Of a stretch of DNA of 64,000 nucleotides, positions 25,660 through 34,212 are shown piece by piece (position 1 is the first letter of the stretch; every line of letters begins with the position of its first letter). Under the pieces are notes generated by a model. It did no database searches. It was not told the DNA's origin and saw only the letters and a program-made list of their open reading frames with translations. The position numbers and the translations under genes were made by a program. This stretch comes from Olavius algarvensis Delta 4 endosymbiont (GTDB taxonomy: Bacteria; Desulfobacterota; Desulfobacteria; Desulfobacterales; CAJINA01): NCBI GenBank assembly GCA_905176665.1, contig CAJINA010000240.1, positions 1 to 64,000 of the forward strand. Reading direction: 5' to 3'.

Positions 25660-26718
25660 ATGTTTACAGAGCGACTTAAACAATTGACCCCCTACGTGCC
25701 CGGCGAACAGCCACAGGACCGCCAGTACATTAAACTCAATACCAATGAGAATCCGTACCCGCCGTCTCCGGCCGTGGCCGATTACCTCAAGACCGTGGAT
25801 GTCGCAAACCTGCGGCGCTATCCTGATCCGCTGTTCACCGAGTTGCGGGGCGCTCTGGCGAAGCGCTACGGTGTGGAATCAGACCAGGTATTCGTGGGCA
25901 ACGGGTCGGACGAAGTGCTGAGCTTCATGTTCTATGCTTTTTTCGACAGTCAGCAGGGACCGCTGCTGTTTCCGGAGTATACCTATAGTTTCTACCCGGT
26001 CTATTGCGATTTCTATGCGATCGATTATCAAAAGGTGGCCCTGCAGGGTGACTTTTCCGTGGACCTCGATGGATTTCTGCGTGCCGGGCCGTCATGCGGT
26101 CTGATCTTTCCCAATCCCAATGCGCCCACCGGCATCGGATTGCCCTTGGACAGAATTGAGGCTTTAATGGAGAGCTATCCCCGTGATCGCGTTGTGGCCG
26201 TCGATGAGGCCTATATCGATTTCGGCGGAGAGAGTGCCGCGGCGCTGATTGATCGCCAACCCAACCTGATCGTGGCGCGGACGTTTTCCAAAAGCATGTC
26301 TCTGGCCGGGCTGCGGCTGGGATTTACCCTGGGTGACCGGCAACTTATCCAGGCCCTTTATACCGTCAAGGATTCCTTCAATTCCTACCCGGTGGATACC
26401 CTGGCCCAGCAGGCCGGACTGCGGGCGGTCCAGGACCGGGTTTACTATGACCGTATTACGGCGCAGGTAATCGCAACCCGGGATGCTTTTTCCGCTGATC
26501 TGAATCGCCTGGGCTGGTTCCAGATGCCATCTTCAGCCAACTTTGTATTCGCCGGTAAAAACGGTGTTTCCGGTGAGGAGATATACCTGACCTTGAAAGA
26601 GCAGGGCATTCTCGTGCGCTATTTCAATGTGGACGGCTTGAAGAATTATGTCCGGATCACCATCGGGACAGATGAAGAGATGGCCACTCTGGTGGCGGCC
26701 ATGGAAAAGTATCTATAA
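25660..26718 (+). CDS. hisC: Histidinol-phosphate aminotransferase
   Basis: 352 residues of fold-type I aminotransferase. The N-terminal YVPGEQPQDRQYIKLNTNENP, the sugar/phosphate block FVGNGSDEVLSF, IFPNPNAPTG, VDEAYIDFGG and the PLP-lysine motif ARTFSKSMSLAGLRLGF are all HisC-like. It converts imidazole acetol phosphate and glutamate into histidinol phosphate. It is not in a his operon here; hisB starts 37 kb away at 63559. An aromatic aminotransferase function cannot be excluded for this family. Confidence 0.92.
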   Translation: MFTERLKQLTPYVPGEQPQDRQYIKLNTNENPYPPSPAVADYLKTVDVANLRRYPDPLFTELRGALAKRYGVESDQVFVGNGSDEVLSFMFYAFFDSQQGPLLFPEYTYSFYPVYCDFYAIDYQKVALQGDFSVDLDGFLRAGPSCGLIFPNPNAPTGIGLPLDRIEALMESYPRDRVVAVDEAYIDFGGESAAALIDRQPNLIVARTFSKSMSLAGLRLGFTLGDRQLIQALYTVKDSFNSYPVDTLAQQAGLRAVQDRVYYDRITAQVIATRDAFSADLNRLGWFQMPSSANFVFAGKNGVSGEEIYLTLKEQGILVRYFNVDGLKNYVRITIGTDEEMATLVAAMEKYL

Positions 26719-26734
26719 GCAGGCGTTATTGCGG

Positions 26735-26840
26735 CCCATCGATATCGGGATCGTAATCGAAATAGAAGGTTGTCCGGGTACAGTTTTGAGAACCGACACC
26801 GATCTCGATAGCGAATATCTGAAAATTGGCGATTGGACTT
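26735..26840. repeat. Family D repeat (ATCGATATCGGGATCG type)
   Basis: Runs of GATCG/AATCG/GATAGCG words (ATCGATATCGGGATCGTAAT near 26739, then CCGATCTCGATAGCGAATA near 26800) resemble a second set at 31390-31450. The two share TCGATAGCGAATA-like ends. It fills the gap between convergent hisC and the HAD gene. Confidence 0.5.
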
Positions 26841-26853
26841 AGGGCGAGGGATA

Positions 26854-27546
26854 CTATCTTTCTATCAGCATACCCGCAAGCTGATCGAGGGACGTGATCG
26901 CCCTGATCGGTTCAAGGTCTGCTGGTGGGGCCCCCGCCCCCTTGCGGTTCAGCCATATGCCGTTCATTCCCACCCGGGCCGCCGCCCGGGCATCGGTTTC
27001 CAGTTGATCTCCAATATAGATGCAGGCGTGGGTTGAGAATCCGCCCGACTTGCAGGCCTGCGTGAAGATGGCCGGGGCTGGTTTGGCGGCGCCGGTCTCA
27101 CTGGAAATGCACACTATCGTAAAAAAGTCGGTTAGATGGAACACCTCCAGTTTCTCACGCTGCTGCTGCGCATGGCCGTTGGAGATGATGCCCAGATCCA
27201 GCCCCGCCATTTTTTCCAGACAGGGCCTGACATCCGGAAACAGGCGCCAATAGGCGGTATATGTGTCGATGGCCTGCCGCGCCAGATCCAGGGCATCGGT
27301 CGGGGACAGGTCAGCGCCAACACTCTGGAACAGGGTCCGCATGCGCCAGATACGAGCCTCCTGCAGGGATAGATCCCCCTGCAGATAGTATCGGTAGGCC
27401 TGGTCGGCGAGCGACACTCACCGCGCTGTGAAGGTTTGCCCGGAAATGGGAAATACCTCTGCGAATTCCTGCTGGAACACCGCTGCGCCTTGAACCATGG
27501 CGTGGTCATGATCCAACAGGGTGTTGTCGATGTCGAAAAAGATCAT
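26854..27546 (-). pseudogene. HAD-family hydrolase with in-frame TGA at codon 43
   Basis: The natural ATG at 27546 gives MIFFDIDNTLLDHDHAMVQG, HAD motif I with both catalytic Asp. The frame then meets TGA (27418-27420) and continues uninterrupted to 26854 with motif II (GIISNGHAQQQ) and motif III/IV (AAKPAPAIFT, CIYIGDQLETDARAA). In related YjjG-type proteins the residue here is usually Trp (TGG), so a single G-to-A nonsense change or a sequencing error explains it best. A GTG right after the TGA could restart translation but would lack motif I. It is last in the speD-GNAT-DUF2156-HAD series; whole length would be about 229 residues. Confidence 0.75.
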
Positions 27547-27550
27547 CGGG

Positions 27551-28480
27551 TCACGCAAGCGGCGTCAGTTTGTAGGGGACTTCGATACGGGTGGGATCAT
27601 AAGAACGTTTGGCCTGCCGGAGGCCGGCAATTCCAAGGTCCTGTTCCCGGTTGAGAAAACGGCAGAGCGGGGCGAGGTGCACGGCTGTTGCATGGTTGAT
27701 GACCTGAGCCGCGCCCTTGTAGGCCGGATCGGCCTTTTCGAAATGAATGTCATATATGTCGCGGTTGAGCGGGCTGAAAACCGAAAAGGCGACCGGTTTG
27801 TCCGCAACCAGCAAGGCCAACCCCGCAAATCCGATCTCTTCGAACTCCGCCAGGGCCCGGCCCAGAGCGGTGTGCTCCTCACGGATGCTGCGGCTGATCT
27901 TTAGGTTGCGGGCCAACAGGTCCTGGGCCAGTTTTCGGCAGTCGCCTTCCAGTTCACCAGCAAGCGGGACAACCCGATAGTTCGGGTAAGCCCGCTTAAA
28001 CTGGGAGATCAGGTTTTTCTTCTTCTGCAGTTTGCGGCCAGTCAGCGCAGCCAGTTTTTTAACCGCGTAGATATAGTCGGCCGTATCCCTTTGCGCGTCG
28101 ATGCGGTAATACATTTCCAGGTCCGGATGCCGTTGAATGTAACCGTGCGGCACCATGGTAACCGTGCCGCTCATGCGGCGTTTTTGCAGTTCTTTGGAAA
28201 GTCGGACCAGACCGGCCGTATCCATTTCCCGGCCGACCGGCAGAAAAAGATCGTCGTTGGAAATGTCCAGGGTGAGTAATCGCTCTCCGTAAAGGCTCCA
28301 GGAGCGCTGGTGCACATCCTTCCAACTGTAGAGGTTGGCGAAACTGTACTCACAGGAGGTCAAGCCGTATCTGTGGGCGAACCCGGATAGTATTTTGCGG
28401 TCCTCGAGCTCAATGCATTTGAATTCCGGAAACCGATTGGCTTTCGCTCCGCAGGTAATGGCTGTTTCCGATTTTTTCAT
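27551..28480 (-). CDS. DUF2156 protein (LPG-synthase C-terminal-like acyl/aminoacyl transferase)
   Basis: 309 residues resembling the DUF2156 / phosphatidylglycerol-lysyltransferase C-terminal (dupli-GNAT) family. Typical points are CEYSFANLYSWKDV, LYGERLLTLD, KKKNLISQFKRAYP and the late DPAYKGAAQVINHATAVHL with FLNREQDLGIAGLRQAKRSY. The membrane flippase part of true MprF is absent, so it is a soluble cytoplasmic protein. The substrate is unknown; attachment of an aminoacyl or acyl group to a lipid or amine is inferred from the fold. It ends 4 bases before the HAD start, so the two are coupled. Confidence 0.75.
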   Translation of the reverse strand: MKKSETAITCGAKANRFPEFKCIELEDRKILSGFAHRYGLTSCEYSFANLYSWKDVHQRSWSLYGERLLTLDISNDDLFLPVGREMDTAGLVRLSKELQKRRMSGTVTMVPHGYIQRHPDLEMYYRIDAQRDTADYIYAVKKLAALTGRKLQKKKNLISQFKRAYPNYRVVPLAGELEGDCRKLAQDLLARNLKISRSIREEHTALGRALAEFEEIGFAGLALLVADKPVAFSVFSPLNRDIYDIHFEKADPAYKGAAQVINHATAVHLAPLCRFLNREQDLGIAGLRQAKRSYDPTRIEVPYKLTPLA

Positions 28481-28486
28481 GGAACC

Positions 28487-28942
28487 CTATCCTTTATGGA
28501 TAAAAGGGACAGAACCCTTCATTTCGCTGAATCCCAACTGTTTGTAGAAACCACTAGTGCCCGGTTCACCTACCAGGCCGATCCATTCGATCCGGTCTTC
28601 CCGCAGCTTTTCCACCAGAGCAGTGATGATCCGTGCGCCGATACCCCGGCGCCGATAATCCGGCAACACGGTCACATCCTGGATATAGGCGTCACTGACC
28701 CCATCGCTGAGAATGCGGCCCATACCGATCATGTGCTCCCCGCGGAAGGCGCCGACAAAACAGTAGGAGCCGGGGGCAATGCGATCCACAAATTCCGGAT
28801 TTTCGTCATTTTCGGGGGTCCACCAGCCGGCGGCCTTATAAAGCCGGACCATTTGCTCGCGGTCCGTGTGGTGGACTGGACGGATCTCGATCTCGTCGGC
28901 CAACGCCTCCGGATGCCTGTGGCCGGTGCGTGCAGGTACCAT
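28487..28942 (-). CDS. GNAT-family N-acetyltransferase
   Basis: 151 residues from the ATG at 28942, two bases after the speD stop; longer frames overlap speD without a ribosome site. The acetyl-CoA binding motif A is DVTVLPDYRRRGIGARIITA, and the C-terminal SGFYKQLGF is typical. Being between speD and DUF2156, it may acetylate a polyamine or related amine, but specificity cannot be read from sequence. Confidence 0.85.
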   Translation of the reverse strand: MVPARTGHRHPEALADEIEIRPVHHTDREQMVRLYKAAGWWTPENDENPEFVDRIAPGSYCFVGAFRGEHMIGMGRILSDGVSDAYIQDVTVLPDYRRRGIGARIITALVEKLREDRIEWIGLVGEPGTSGFYKQLGFSEMKGSVPFIHKG

Positions 28943-28943
28943 G

Positions 28944-29774
28944 CTATTGACGTACCGCAATGTGCAGTTTGTAGTCTGAGCCCCCAAAGTAATCGACGGC
29001 AAACTCGGCTACCTGGCGGGGTTCGTAGAACTTGCAACTAAACACATCGATATAGGCGGTATTGGAAGCATTGGCGAAGTGCCCGGATATCAACGAGGTT
29101 TCGATCAACTGGGTCATGCTGAAGCCGGCTACTTTTTCATCTTCGCCGAAATGCACGATCTGGCAATCTCCGAAGCGTTTCATATTGATCCGGTCACACA
29201 GTTCGACAACGAATGATTTGATCTTTTCCGCACTGCGAATGATGTCCGGAGTGCAGTTGCGAATATCGACGGAAGAGAGCAGGCCCCAAGGCGCCCGGCC
29301 GGGTGCTTCCCGGCCCCAGGCAAACGGATAGGCACAAGGGGGGTGTCCGATGTCCGGGGCCTGGTCATAGCCGTTTAGATCAGGCATCAGACCGCGGTTC
29401 AGGTCGGCCGAAATCACCGTACGTTTGGCATCCAGGGCGGTCTGCAAGCAATCAACCGCCCGGTCCAGGTCGATATCCCCGCAGGTAAACATGTCCACGG
29501 CGGCATAATTGTGTTCCGGCCAGGCGTGAATGGTAAAATGTGATTCCGCTATGATGACCACGCCGCTTACGCCCTGGGGTTCGAATGAGTTGAAGGATGA
29601 ACTGACAATGGTGGCGCCACTCTCTTGGGCAGCGGTGAGCATGGCTTTTTCGAGATAATCCTTATCCAGCAGGTGGCGCTCGTCACAATCATAATATTCG
29701 ATGGTGATTTGCCGGGCCAGGGCAAAGCGAGCCTGCTTGCTACGTTTGAATTCCTTCTGGTTGCGGTACAGCAT
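28944..29774 (-). CDS. speD: S-adenosylmethionine decarboxylase proenzyme, two tandem SpeD domains
   Basis: 276 residues, about twice the usual 120-140. Residues 20-130 are a complete SpeD domain with the self-cleavage site GVVIIAESHFTIHAWPEHNY (Ser78 becomes the pyruvoyl group) and AAVDMFTCG. Residues 175-276 look like a second, diverged copy: GFSMTQLIETSLISGHF aligns with the cleavage segment and YIDVFSC with AVDMFTC, but the His after Ser is Leu. This recalls the duplicated fold of eukaryotic AdoMetDC. It would supply decarboxylated AdoMet for spermidine; no speE is nearby. Some SpeD homologues have turned into amino-acid decarboxylases, so substrate is not certain. Confidence 0.88.
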   Translation of the reverse strand: MLYRNQKEFKRSKQARFALARQITIEYYDCDERHLLDKDYLEKAMLTAAQESGATIVSSSFNSFEPQGVSGVVIIAESHFTIHAWPEHNYAAVDMFTCGDIDLDRAVDCLQTALDAKRTVISADLNRGLMPDLNGYDQAPDIGHPPCAYPFAWGREAPGRAPWGLLSSVDIRNCTPDIIRSAEKIKSFVVELCDRINMKRFGDCQIVHFGEDEKVAGFSMTQLIETSLISGHFANASNTAYIDVFSCKFYEPRQVAEFAVDYFGGSDYKLHIAVRQ

Positions 29775-30121
29775 TGCTGTTAAAATCTTTCTCCTTTTTG
29801 CCGCGGGCGAAATCTCGTAAAATTGCAGCTAAGTTAGATATTTATTCCGTATATGATAATCTCTATAACCGATTAGTCAAGACGATCCGACCGGCAGCCG
29901 AATTTGGGCTAAAAGACTTTTTTGAGATTGGTTCTACACACTGGCAGCGCAGGGGTCAAGCCCCGGAACGCCGGTCTATTTGCATTCGGGCGGTCTGCCG
30001 ATCCCAGTCAGCGAGCACAGGTCCGACAGGCTGCCCCGCAAAGCGTTCAATAAACTTGCCAAATTCAGTCCCTTATCCTATTCTCAGGGTCACCTGTACC
30101 GCGCCGCATACGAGAACATAC
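29775..30121. other. Divergent gap between speD and the PlsC-like gene
   Basis: 347 bp without a supported gene. It must hold the divergent promoters, but I see no clear -35/-10 pair. It contains a solo arm of the palindromic family at 29906-29936. A frame open from 29774 into the acyltransferase exists, but it starts inside the speD start codon and has no family similarity, so it was not used. Confidence 0.5.
29906..29936 (-). repeat. Solo arm of a family A element
   Basis: The 31 bases starting GGGCTAAAAGACTT and ending GGTTCTA match the reverse complement of the left end of copy A3 (10875-10905) with only a few mismatches, but no core or second arm follows. It is a relic or a half-element. 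Confidence 0.6.
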
Positions 30122-31375
30122 ATGATTTCAAAGCTCTTATACCGCTGTCCCCTCTGCGGTGGATTTGACTGGCTGCAGGATGCCCGCTGCATCCATTGCC
30201 GTGTATCCGTTGCAATGGAGCGGCCAACCCGTCTGACGATTGCCGGTCGATCAGCACCCATTGCGGACTGGTACGACCGGATTCTGGATATGGTATTGCC
30301 GGTTGACCGACAGGGGCTTATCTATAAAAGCGGCTCGGTCCGGCTTTTAAAAGAGGTGTCCTGCGGGCGTTACGTGGGCCCCGGCGGTCTAACGGCGTTA
30401 TTATACGGGCGTCGGTTTCTGGAAACCGTCAGCGCGGCCCTCTATACAGACCGCATCGAACTGGCCGGTCCTACCGGCACCCGGACTTTGGTCTTCAGTG
30501 CATTGTTATCGGCTACGATCGAATCCAATGTCATTATCCTCGTTCAGCGTGACTCCGGTACGCTTTTCCTCGATTTTGAAAATGACTCCGGAAAAAAATG
30601 GGAAGACGGCATTCGCCGCGCCCTGGCCGATTACCGCTCGCCTGAAAAGATAGTGGAATATTTCCCCCGGATTCTCACGGTTGAAAAGCGGCGTCGTTTA
30701 CCGGCGCCAGGCCCTGCCCGACGAATGCCCAGGGTGCCGGACGGCCCGCCGGCACCGGCCCAATCCCATCCGCTCTATGCGCTGGCTCGCCTGATCGTCA
30801 GGACCATTGTCCAAAAATGGCTGCGGGTCGAGTTGTCCGGTCGGGAACATCTGCCTGGCCGGGGACCCGCAATTTTACTGGGCAACCACAGTTCTTTTCT
30901 CGATGCTATCCTCCTGGAAGCCGCGACGGACCGGAACATCTGGTTCATGGCCAAAAATTCCGAGTATAAGGGACGCTTTATGACCTGGTTCCTGGGTCTG
31001 GCCAGAAGCTTCCCGGTTCGCCGCTACACGGTCGACGTTCAGGCGGTGCGCAATGCCATCCGGGTGGTACAAAGCGGACATATCCTGGGGATTTTTCCTG
31101 AGGGGGAGCGCAACTGGGACAACCGTTTGCTGCCCTTCAAGCGCGGAACCATGCGGTTGGTCCTGGCCCTGGGGGTACCGGTCATCCCGGTAGGGATTTC
31201 CGGGGCCTACGGGTTGATGCCCCGCTGGACGCACCGTATTCGGCGGGCGCCGGTGCATGTCCGTTTCGGGGCGCCGGTGAGTATCAAGCCGGTTCCGATT
31301 GCTGCCCAAACCGAGGCGGACATCGCGGCGGTTACGGAAGAACTGCGCGGATGTATTCAGGCGCTGATCGATTAA
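30122..31375 (+). CDS. PlsC-like acyltransferase with N-terminal zinc ribbon
   Basis: 417 residues from the ATG at 30122. The first 30 residues carry a zinc-ribbon-like CPLC..CIHC. Residues 35-190 are a region I do not recognise with GLIYKSGSVRLLKEVSCGRY and ALLYGRRFLETVSAALYTDR. Residues 215-417 are an LPLAT/PlsC domain with acceptor motifs NHSSFLDA (HxxxxD), FPVRRY, FPEGERNWDN and PVIPVGISGAYGLMPRW. Such enzymes acylate lysophosphatidic acid or other lipids at the inner membrane. With plsB in the same region it may give the second acylation step, but the extra domains hint at a special acceptor. Confidence 0.8.
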   Translation: MISKLLYRCPLCGGFDWLQDARCIHCRVSVAMERPTRLTIAGRSAPIADWYDRILDMVLPVDRQGLIYKSGSVRLLKEVSCGRYVGPGGLTALLYGRRFLETVSAALYTDRIELAGPTGTRTLVFSALLSATIESNVIILVQRDSGTLFLDFENDSGKKWEDGIRRALADYRSPEKIVEYFPRILTVEKRRRLPAPGPARRMPRVPDGPPAPAQSHPLYALARLIVRTIVQKWLRVELSGREHLPGRGPAILLGNHSSFLDAILLEAATDRNIWFMAKNSEYKGRFMTWFLGLARSFPVRRYTVDVQAVRNAIRVVQSGHILGIFPEGERNWDNRLLPFKRGTMRLVLALGVPVIPVGISGAYGLMPRWTHRIRRAPVHVRFGAPVSIKPVPIAAQTEADIAAVTEELRGCIQALID

Positions 31376-31384
31376 ATCGGGCTG

Positions 31385-31450
31385 TCGGATGTAGAATCCA
31401 AATCGCTATCGGGATCGGGATCGAAATCGATATTGATAGCGAATACAAAT
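31385..31450. repeat. Family D repeat (ATCGGGATCGGGATCG type)
   Basis: GCTATCGGGATCGGGATCG followed by AAATCGATATTGATAGCGAAT; similar words occur at 26735-26840. It lies between the convergent acyltransferase and dapB genes. Confidence 0.5.
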
Positions 31451-31461
31451 ATTTGGAATCC

Positions 31462-32280
31462 TTACCCTTTTAACACATCGATCATGGAATAGACCTTCCC
31501 GGTGACCCCTTCCTTGATCTGGCCGCCTAGAAATACTAACGCATCCAGAGTCCCGCAGGCGTAGACTTCCCGGCCGTTGATGTTGTGGGTAAACTCAAAG
31601 CGTACGGTTTCATCCTCAGAGAGCAGGGTGTACGTGTGCCAGCCGTGCCCCCCCAAATAAGCCGGCGGGATACCCCACTGCTTTTCCTGGGACTCCGGAT
31701 CACGCTCCATTTCAATCTGATCCGCAGTAAAGTCCACCCCCAGGTCATTGAACGATTTCACCACGGCCTTGGCAGTGCCGCTCGTGTCGGCTTTGCCCTG
31801 CTGATGGCTCTCTCTGACGCGCATGGTGTATCCGCTGAACAGGGCGGGGAAATTTTCGGCCGCGAATTCAAGCATGGCCTGAAAACCGACGATCTGCTTG
31901 GCCATGTTCGGGGCGATGACCGCCAGGTTGTCCGAGTTTTCCACCGTCCGGACCAATGCCTGCCGGTCTCCGCCGGTGGTCCCCATCACGAACGGCAAAC
32001 CGTGCGTACAGTAGAAAGCGGCGTTTTCATTGACCGCCGAAGGATGGGTAAAATCGACGCTGATGAAATCTGCATGCGCGGATTTGATTTCCGCCAGGCG
32101 GCCCTCTCTGTCTTCCGGGCGTACCAGGGCCACCGTCACACCCTCGACACTGTGTTCGGCAGCCGTGATCTCGGGACCGGTCAAAGAGTAGGGCACCAGT
32201 TCAAAGCGCTCATCTGCGAGGATGTGGCGGGTGAGCATGATGGCCACATTGCCGGGCAGGCCGTTGATCATGATTTTCAT
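31462..32280 (-). CDS. dapB: 4-hydroxy-tetrahydrodipicolinate reductase, plant-like type
   Basis: 272 residues. The N-terminal KIMINGLPGNVAIM is the nucleotide-binding start. SVDFTHPSAVNENAAFYCTH and LPFVMGTTGG are DapB motifs, and VRESHQQGKADTSGTAKAV replaces the usual SHHxxKxDxPSGTA. That wording and the C-terminal INGREVYACGTLDALVFLG resemble the plant-type DapB branch. It reduces HTPA in lysine and diaminopimelate synthesis. An AGGAGG site precedes the ATG. No other lysine gene is nearby. Confidence 0.88.
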   Translation of the reverse strand: MKIMINGLPGNVAIMLTRHILADERFELVPYSLTGPEITAAEHSVEGVTVALVRPEDREGRLAEIKSAHADFISVDFTHPSAVNENAAFYCTHGLPFVMGTTGGDRQALVRTVENSDNLAVIAPNMAKQIVGFQAMLEFAAENFPALFSGYTMRVRESHQQGKADTSGTAKAVVKSFNDLGVDFTADQIEMERDPESQEKQWGIPPAYLGGHGWHTYTLLSEDETVRFEFTHNINGREVYACGTLDALVFLGGQIKEGVTGKVYSMIDVLKG

Positions 32281-32292
32281 GGGAACACCTCC

Positions 32293-32330
32293 TGGGTTGA
32301 GGGTTCAAAGGTTCAAGGGTTCAGAGGTTC
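32293..32330. repeat. Family E repeat (GGTTCAAAGGTTCA type)
   Basis: GGGTTCAAAGGTTCAAGGG then TTCAGAGGTTCAAAG directly upstream of dapB, 13 bases before its start on the minus strand. Simple imperfect 8-9-bp tandem units. Confidence 0.55.
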
Positions 32331-32391
32331 AAAGTTCTGGGGCGTTCCCCGGAACTCTGATCGTTGCAAAGGGTACCTCTTAATATATTCC

Positions 32392-32532
32392 GAAGTCATC
32401 TCAAAATTGCATTTTGGGTCAAGGTGCGGCGGTCGTGAGGTTCAGTTCGGAGGCATACCCTCACTATTTCGAGGATCTGAACCGAGCACCCAACGCCGAG
32501 ATTGGGCCAAAAGGAAATTTTGAGATGATTTC
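32392..32532 (-). repeat. Family A palindromic element, copy A6 (reverse orientation)
   Basis: Outer arms GAA.TCATCTCAAAAT and ATTTTGAGATGA.TTC. On the minus strand it shows GCCCAATCTCGGCGTTGGGT, the core ATCCTCGAAATAG ... GTATGCCTCCGA, and a GCCGCACCTTGACCC-like end. Its right end meets the TAG stop of the fused kinase gene (32532-32534). Confidence 0.8.
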
Positions 32533-34211
32533 TACAATCGTTCAACAACTTCACGCAGCTTGGGAAAATGGTCTGCCTCGGGAACTGCCAGGTTCAGTTT
32601 CAAACCGGCCACGGCCGTCGGAATATAGGCGGCAAACCCCGGTTTGTTTTTCTTGCGGCTTAGAAAACCAAAGGCGCCGAGGATCTGGAGATTGCGGGTC
32701 AGGCTGCAATGCACATAGCCGCGTTGGATCTTCTGCCGGTCATCTCCGGTTACCGCCTGAATGCGGTCCAGGCCATAATCGCGCAGGGCGGCCTGTACCT
32801 CCGGCGTAAAACGGACGTACGGGTCGATCAGCAAAGACGCCAGATCATATTGTACGGGCCCCAGGCGACCGCCTTGAAAATCTATGACCACGCACTGCTC
32901 GCCGCGCAGCATGATGTTACGTGACTGAAAGTCGCGGTGCATGAAGCCGATAACACCATTGGCAAGCGTTCTGTCAGCCAGCAGTTCGAATTCTTCCCGC
33001 AAGTCATTAAAGGTAACATCCTCATACCCCCGTTCCAGGTGTAAAAAGGCTTCCACGAAGTAGGCGCATTCATTTTGCAGAATGACCTCCCGGTTGTAGG
33101 TTTGGGTTTGGTACGGCCAGGCCGGATTAAAGCCGACCGCACCCTCACGTGAAAGGGTTACCAGGGTATCGATGACCTTTTGATACAACCGGATGCGGGC
33201 AGCGGTTGAATCCAGGGCCAGGACGGCGTCCTGGAGGTGCCGGTCGCCCAGGTCCTCTAAAATAGCCAGGCCGGCGAATGGGTCGGCTGCGTACAGCTCG
33301 GGCACCGGCAGGCCGCGGCGATGCAGATGGCGACCGATGTTGATGAAGGCATCGGACTCGCATACGGCTGTTGTCGATCTGATTCCGTGGCTGACCGCCA
33401 CCAGGCTGTCTGCTCCATCGGTAATCCGGGACCAGACCCGGTCTGATCCATCGCCTTGCAATCTGGTAACAAGCGGCTTTTTTTCCGGGAGACGGTCAAA
33501 GGCGGCCTTGAAAGCATCCCGGGTCAGCAGTTCCGAAACCGTCGTTAAATACCGATCTGGAGAACCGATATCTTCCCAGCGATGATTGCGTACGGGATAG
33601 GCCTTCACTTTGCGGCCGGCATCTATCATGGCCTGATAGACACTAATACTGGAGAAAAACGAATGATCGGGGCAAAAATCGATAAACTCGCGCTCAATGA
33701 CCTGGATGCCGGTGAACGCCAGGCAAGACGCCTTGTTTTCCGCGCTGGTACGGTCGACAAAAGAGAGGATGTGGTTGTCATTCGTCACGGTTACCGTATT
33801 GAACTCGGCCCGGTCATGGACAACCAGGGTTGCCGGACAGCCGCTGTCCAGGTGGTTCTCCCAGGCGGCCCGCAGGTCTATATCGGTGAATATATCACCG
33901 TTGATGACCAGCAGGGGGGTGTCGGTCCAAAAAGCGCCCAGGTTCTTGATGCCGCCGCCGGTTCCCAGGATCTCAGGTTCATGGAGCAGGGTGATCCGGG
34001 CCTGGTAATCCTGCTGGTTGATATAGTGTTCCACCTGCCCGGCCAGGTGGTGCAGGTTGATGGCGATGTCCTTAAAACCGTTGTCTTCCAACTGGTGAAT
34101 GAGCCGGTCGATGAGCGGCCGTCCGCCGACTGGAAAGAGCGGTTTGGGGGTGTGTTCGGTGTAAGGCCTGAGCCTGGTGCCCAGGCCGGCTGCAAGAATA
34201 AAGGCTTTCAT
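32532..34211 (-). CDS. Fused sugar-1-phosphate nucleotidyltransferase / anomeric sugar kinase (MurU-AmgK type)
   Basis: 559 residues. Residues 1-230 are a MurU/NTP-transferase domain (FILAAGLGTRLRPYTEHTPK, LLVINGDIFTDIDL, VRNHRWEDIGSPDRY). Residues 245-559 are an APH/AmgK-type kinase with Brenner motif HRDFQSRN (425-432) and metal motif VIDFQGG (about 442-448). In pseudomonads AmgK phosphorylates MurNAc at C1 and MurU makes UDP-MurNAc from it, as two separate genes; here one polypeptide would do both. It starts one base after the plsB stop. A different sugar (for example GlcNAc or mannose) cannot be excluded. Confidence 0.82.
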   Translation of the reverse strand: MKAFILAAGLGTRLRPYTEHTPKPLFPVGGRPLIDRLIHQLEDNGFKDIAINLHHLAGQVEHYINQQDYQARITLLHEPEILGTGGGIKNLGAFWTDTPLLVINGDIFTDIDLRAAWENHLDSGCPATLVVHDRAEFNTVTVTNDNHILSFVDRTSAENKASCLAFTGIQVIEREFIDFCPDHSFFSSISVYQAMIDAGRKVKAYPVRNHRWEDIGSPDRYLTTVSELLTRDAFKAAFDRLPEKKPLVTRLQGDGSDRVWSRITDGADSLVAVSHGIRSTTAVCESDAFINIGRHLHRRGLPVPELYAADPFAGLAILEDLGDRHLQDAVLALDSTAARIRLYQKVIDTLVTLSREGAVGFNPAWPYQTQTYNREVILQNECAYFVEAFLHLERGYEDVTFNDLREEFELLADRTLANGVIGFMHRDFQSRNIMLRGEQCVVIDFQGGRLGPVQYDLASLLIDPYVRFTPEVQAALRDYGLDRIQAVTGDDRQKIQRGYVHCSLTRNLQILGAFGFLSRKKNKPGFAAYIPTAVAGLKLNLAVPEADHFPKLREVVERL

Positions 34212-34212
34212 A

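Noticed and set aside
27418-27420. Selenocysteine at the HAD TGA
   Set aside because: The position is not catalytic or redox-active and the family often has Trp there; TGA ends other genes in the window normally.
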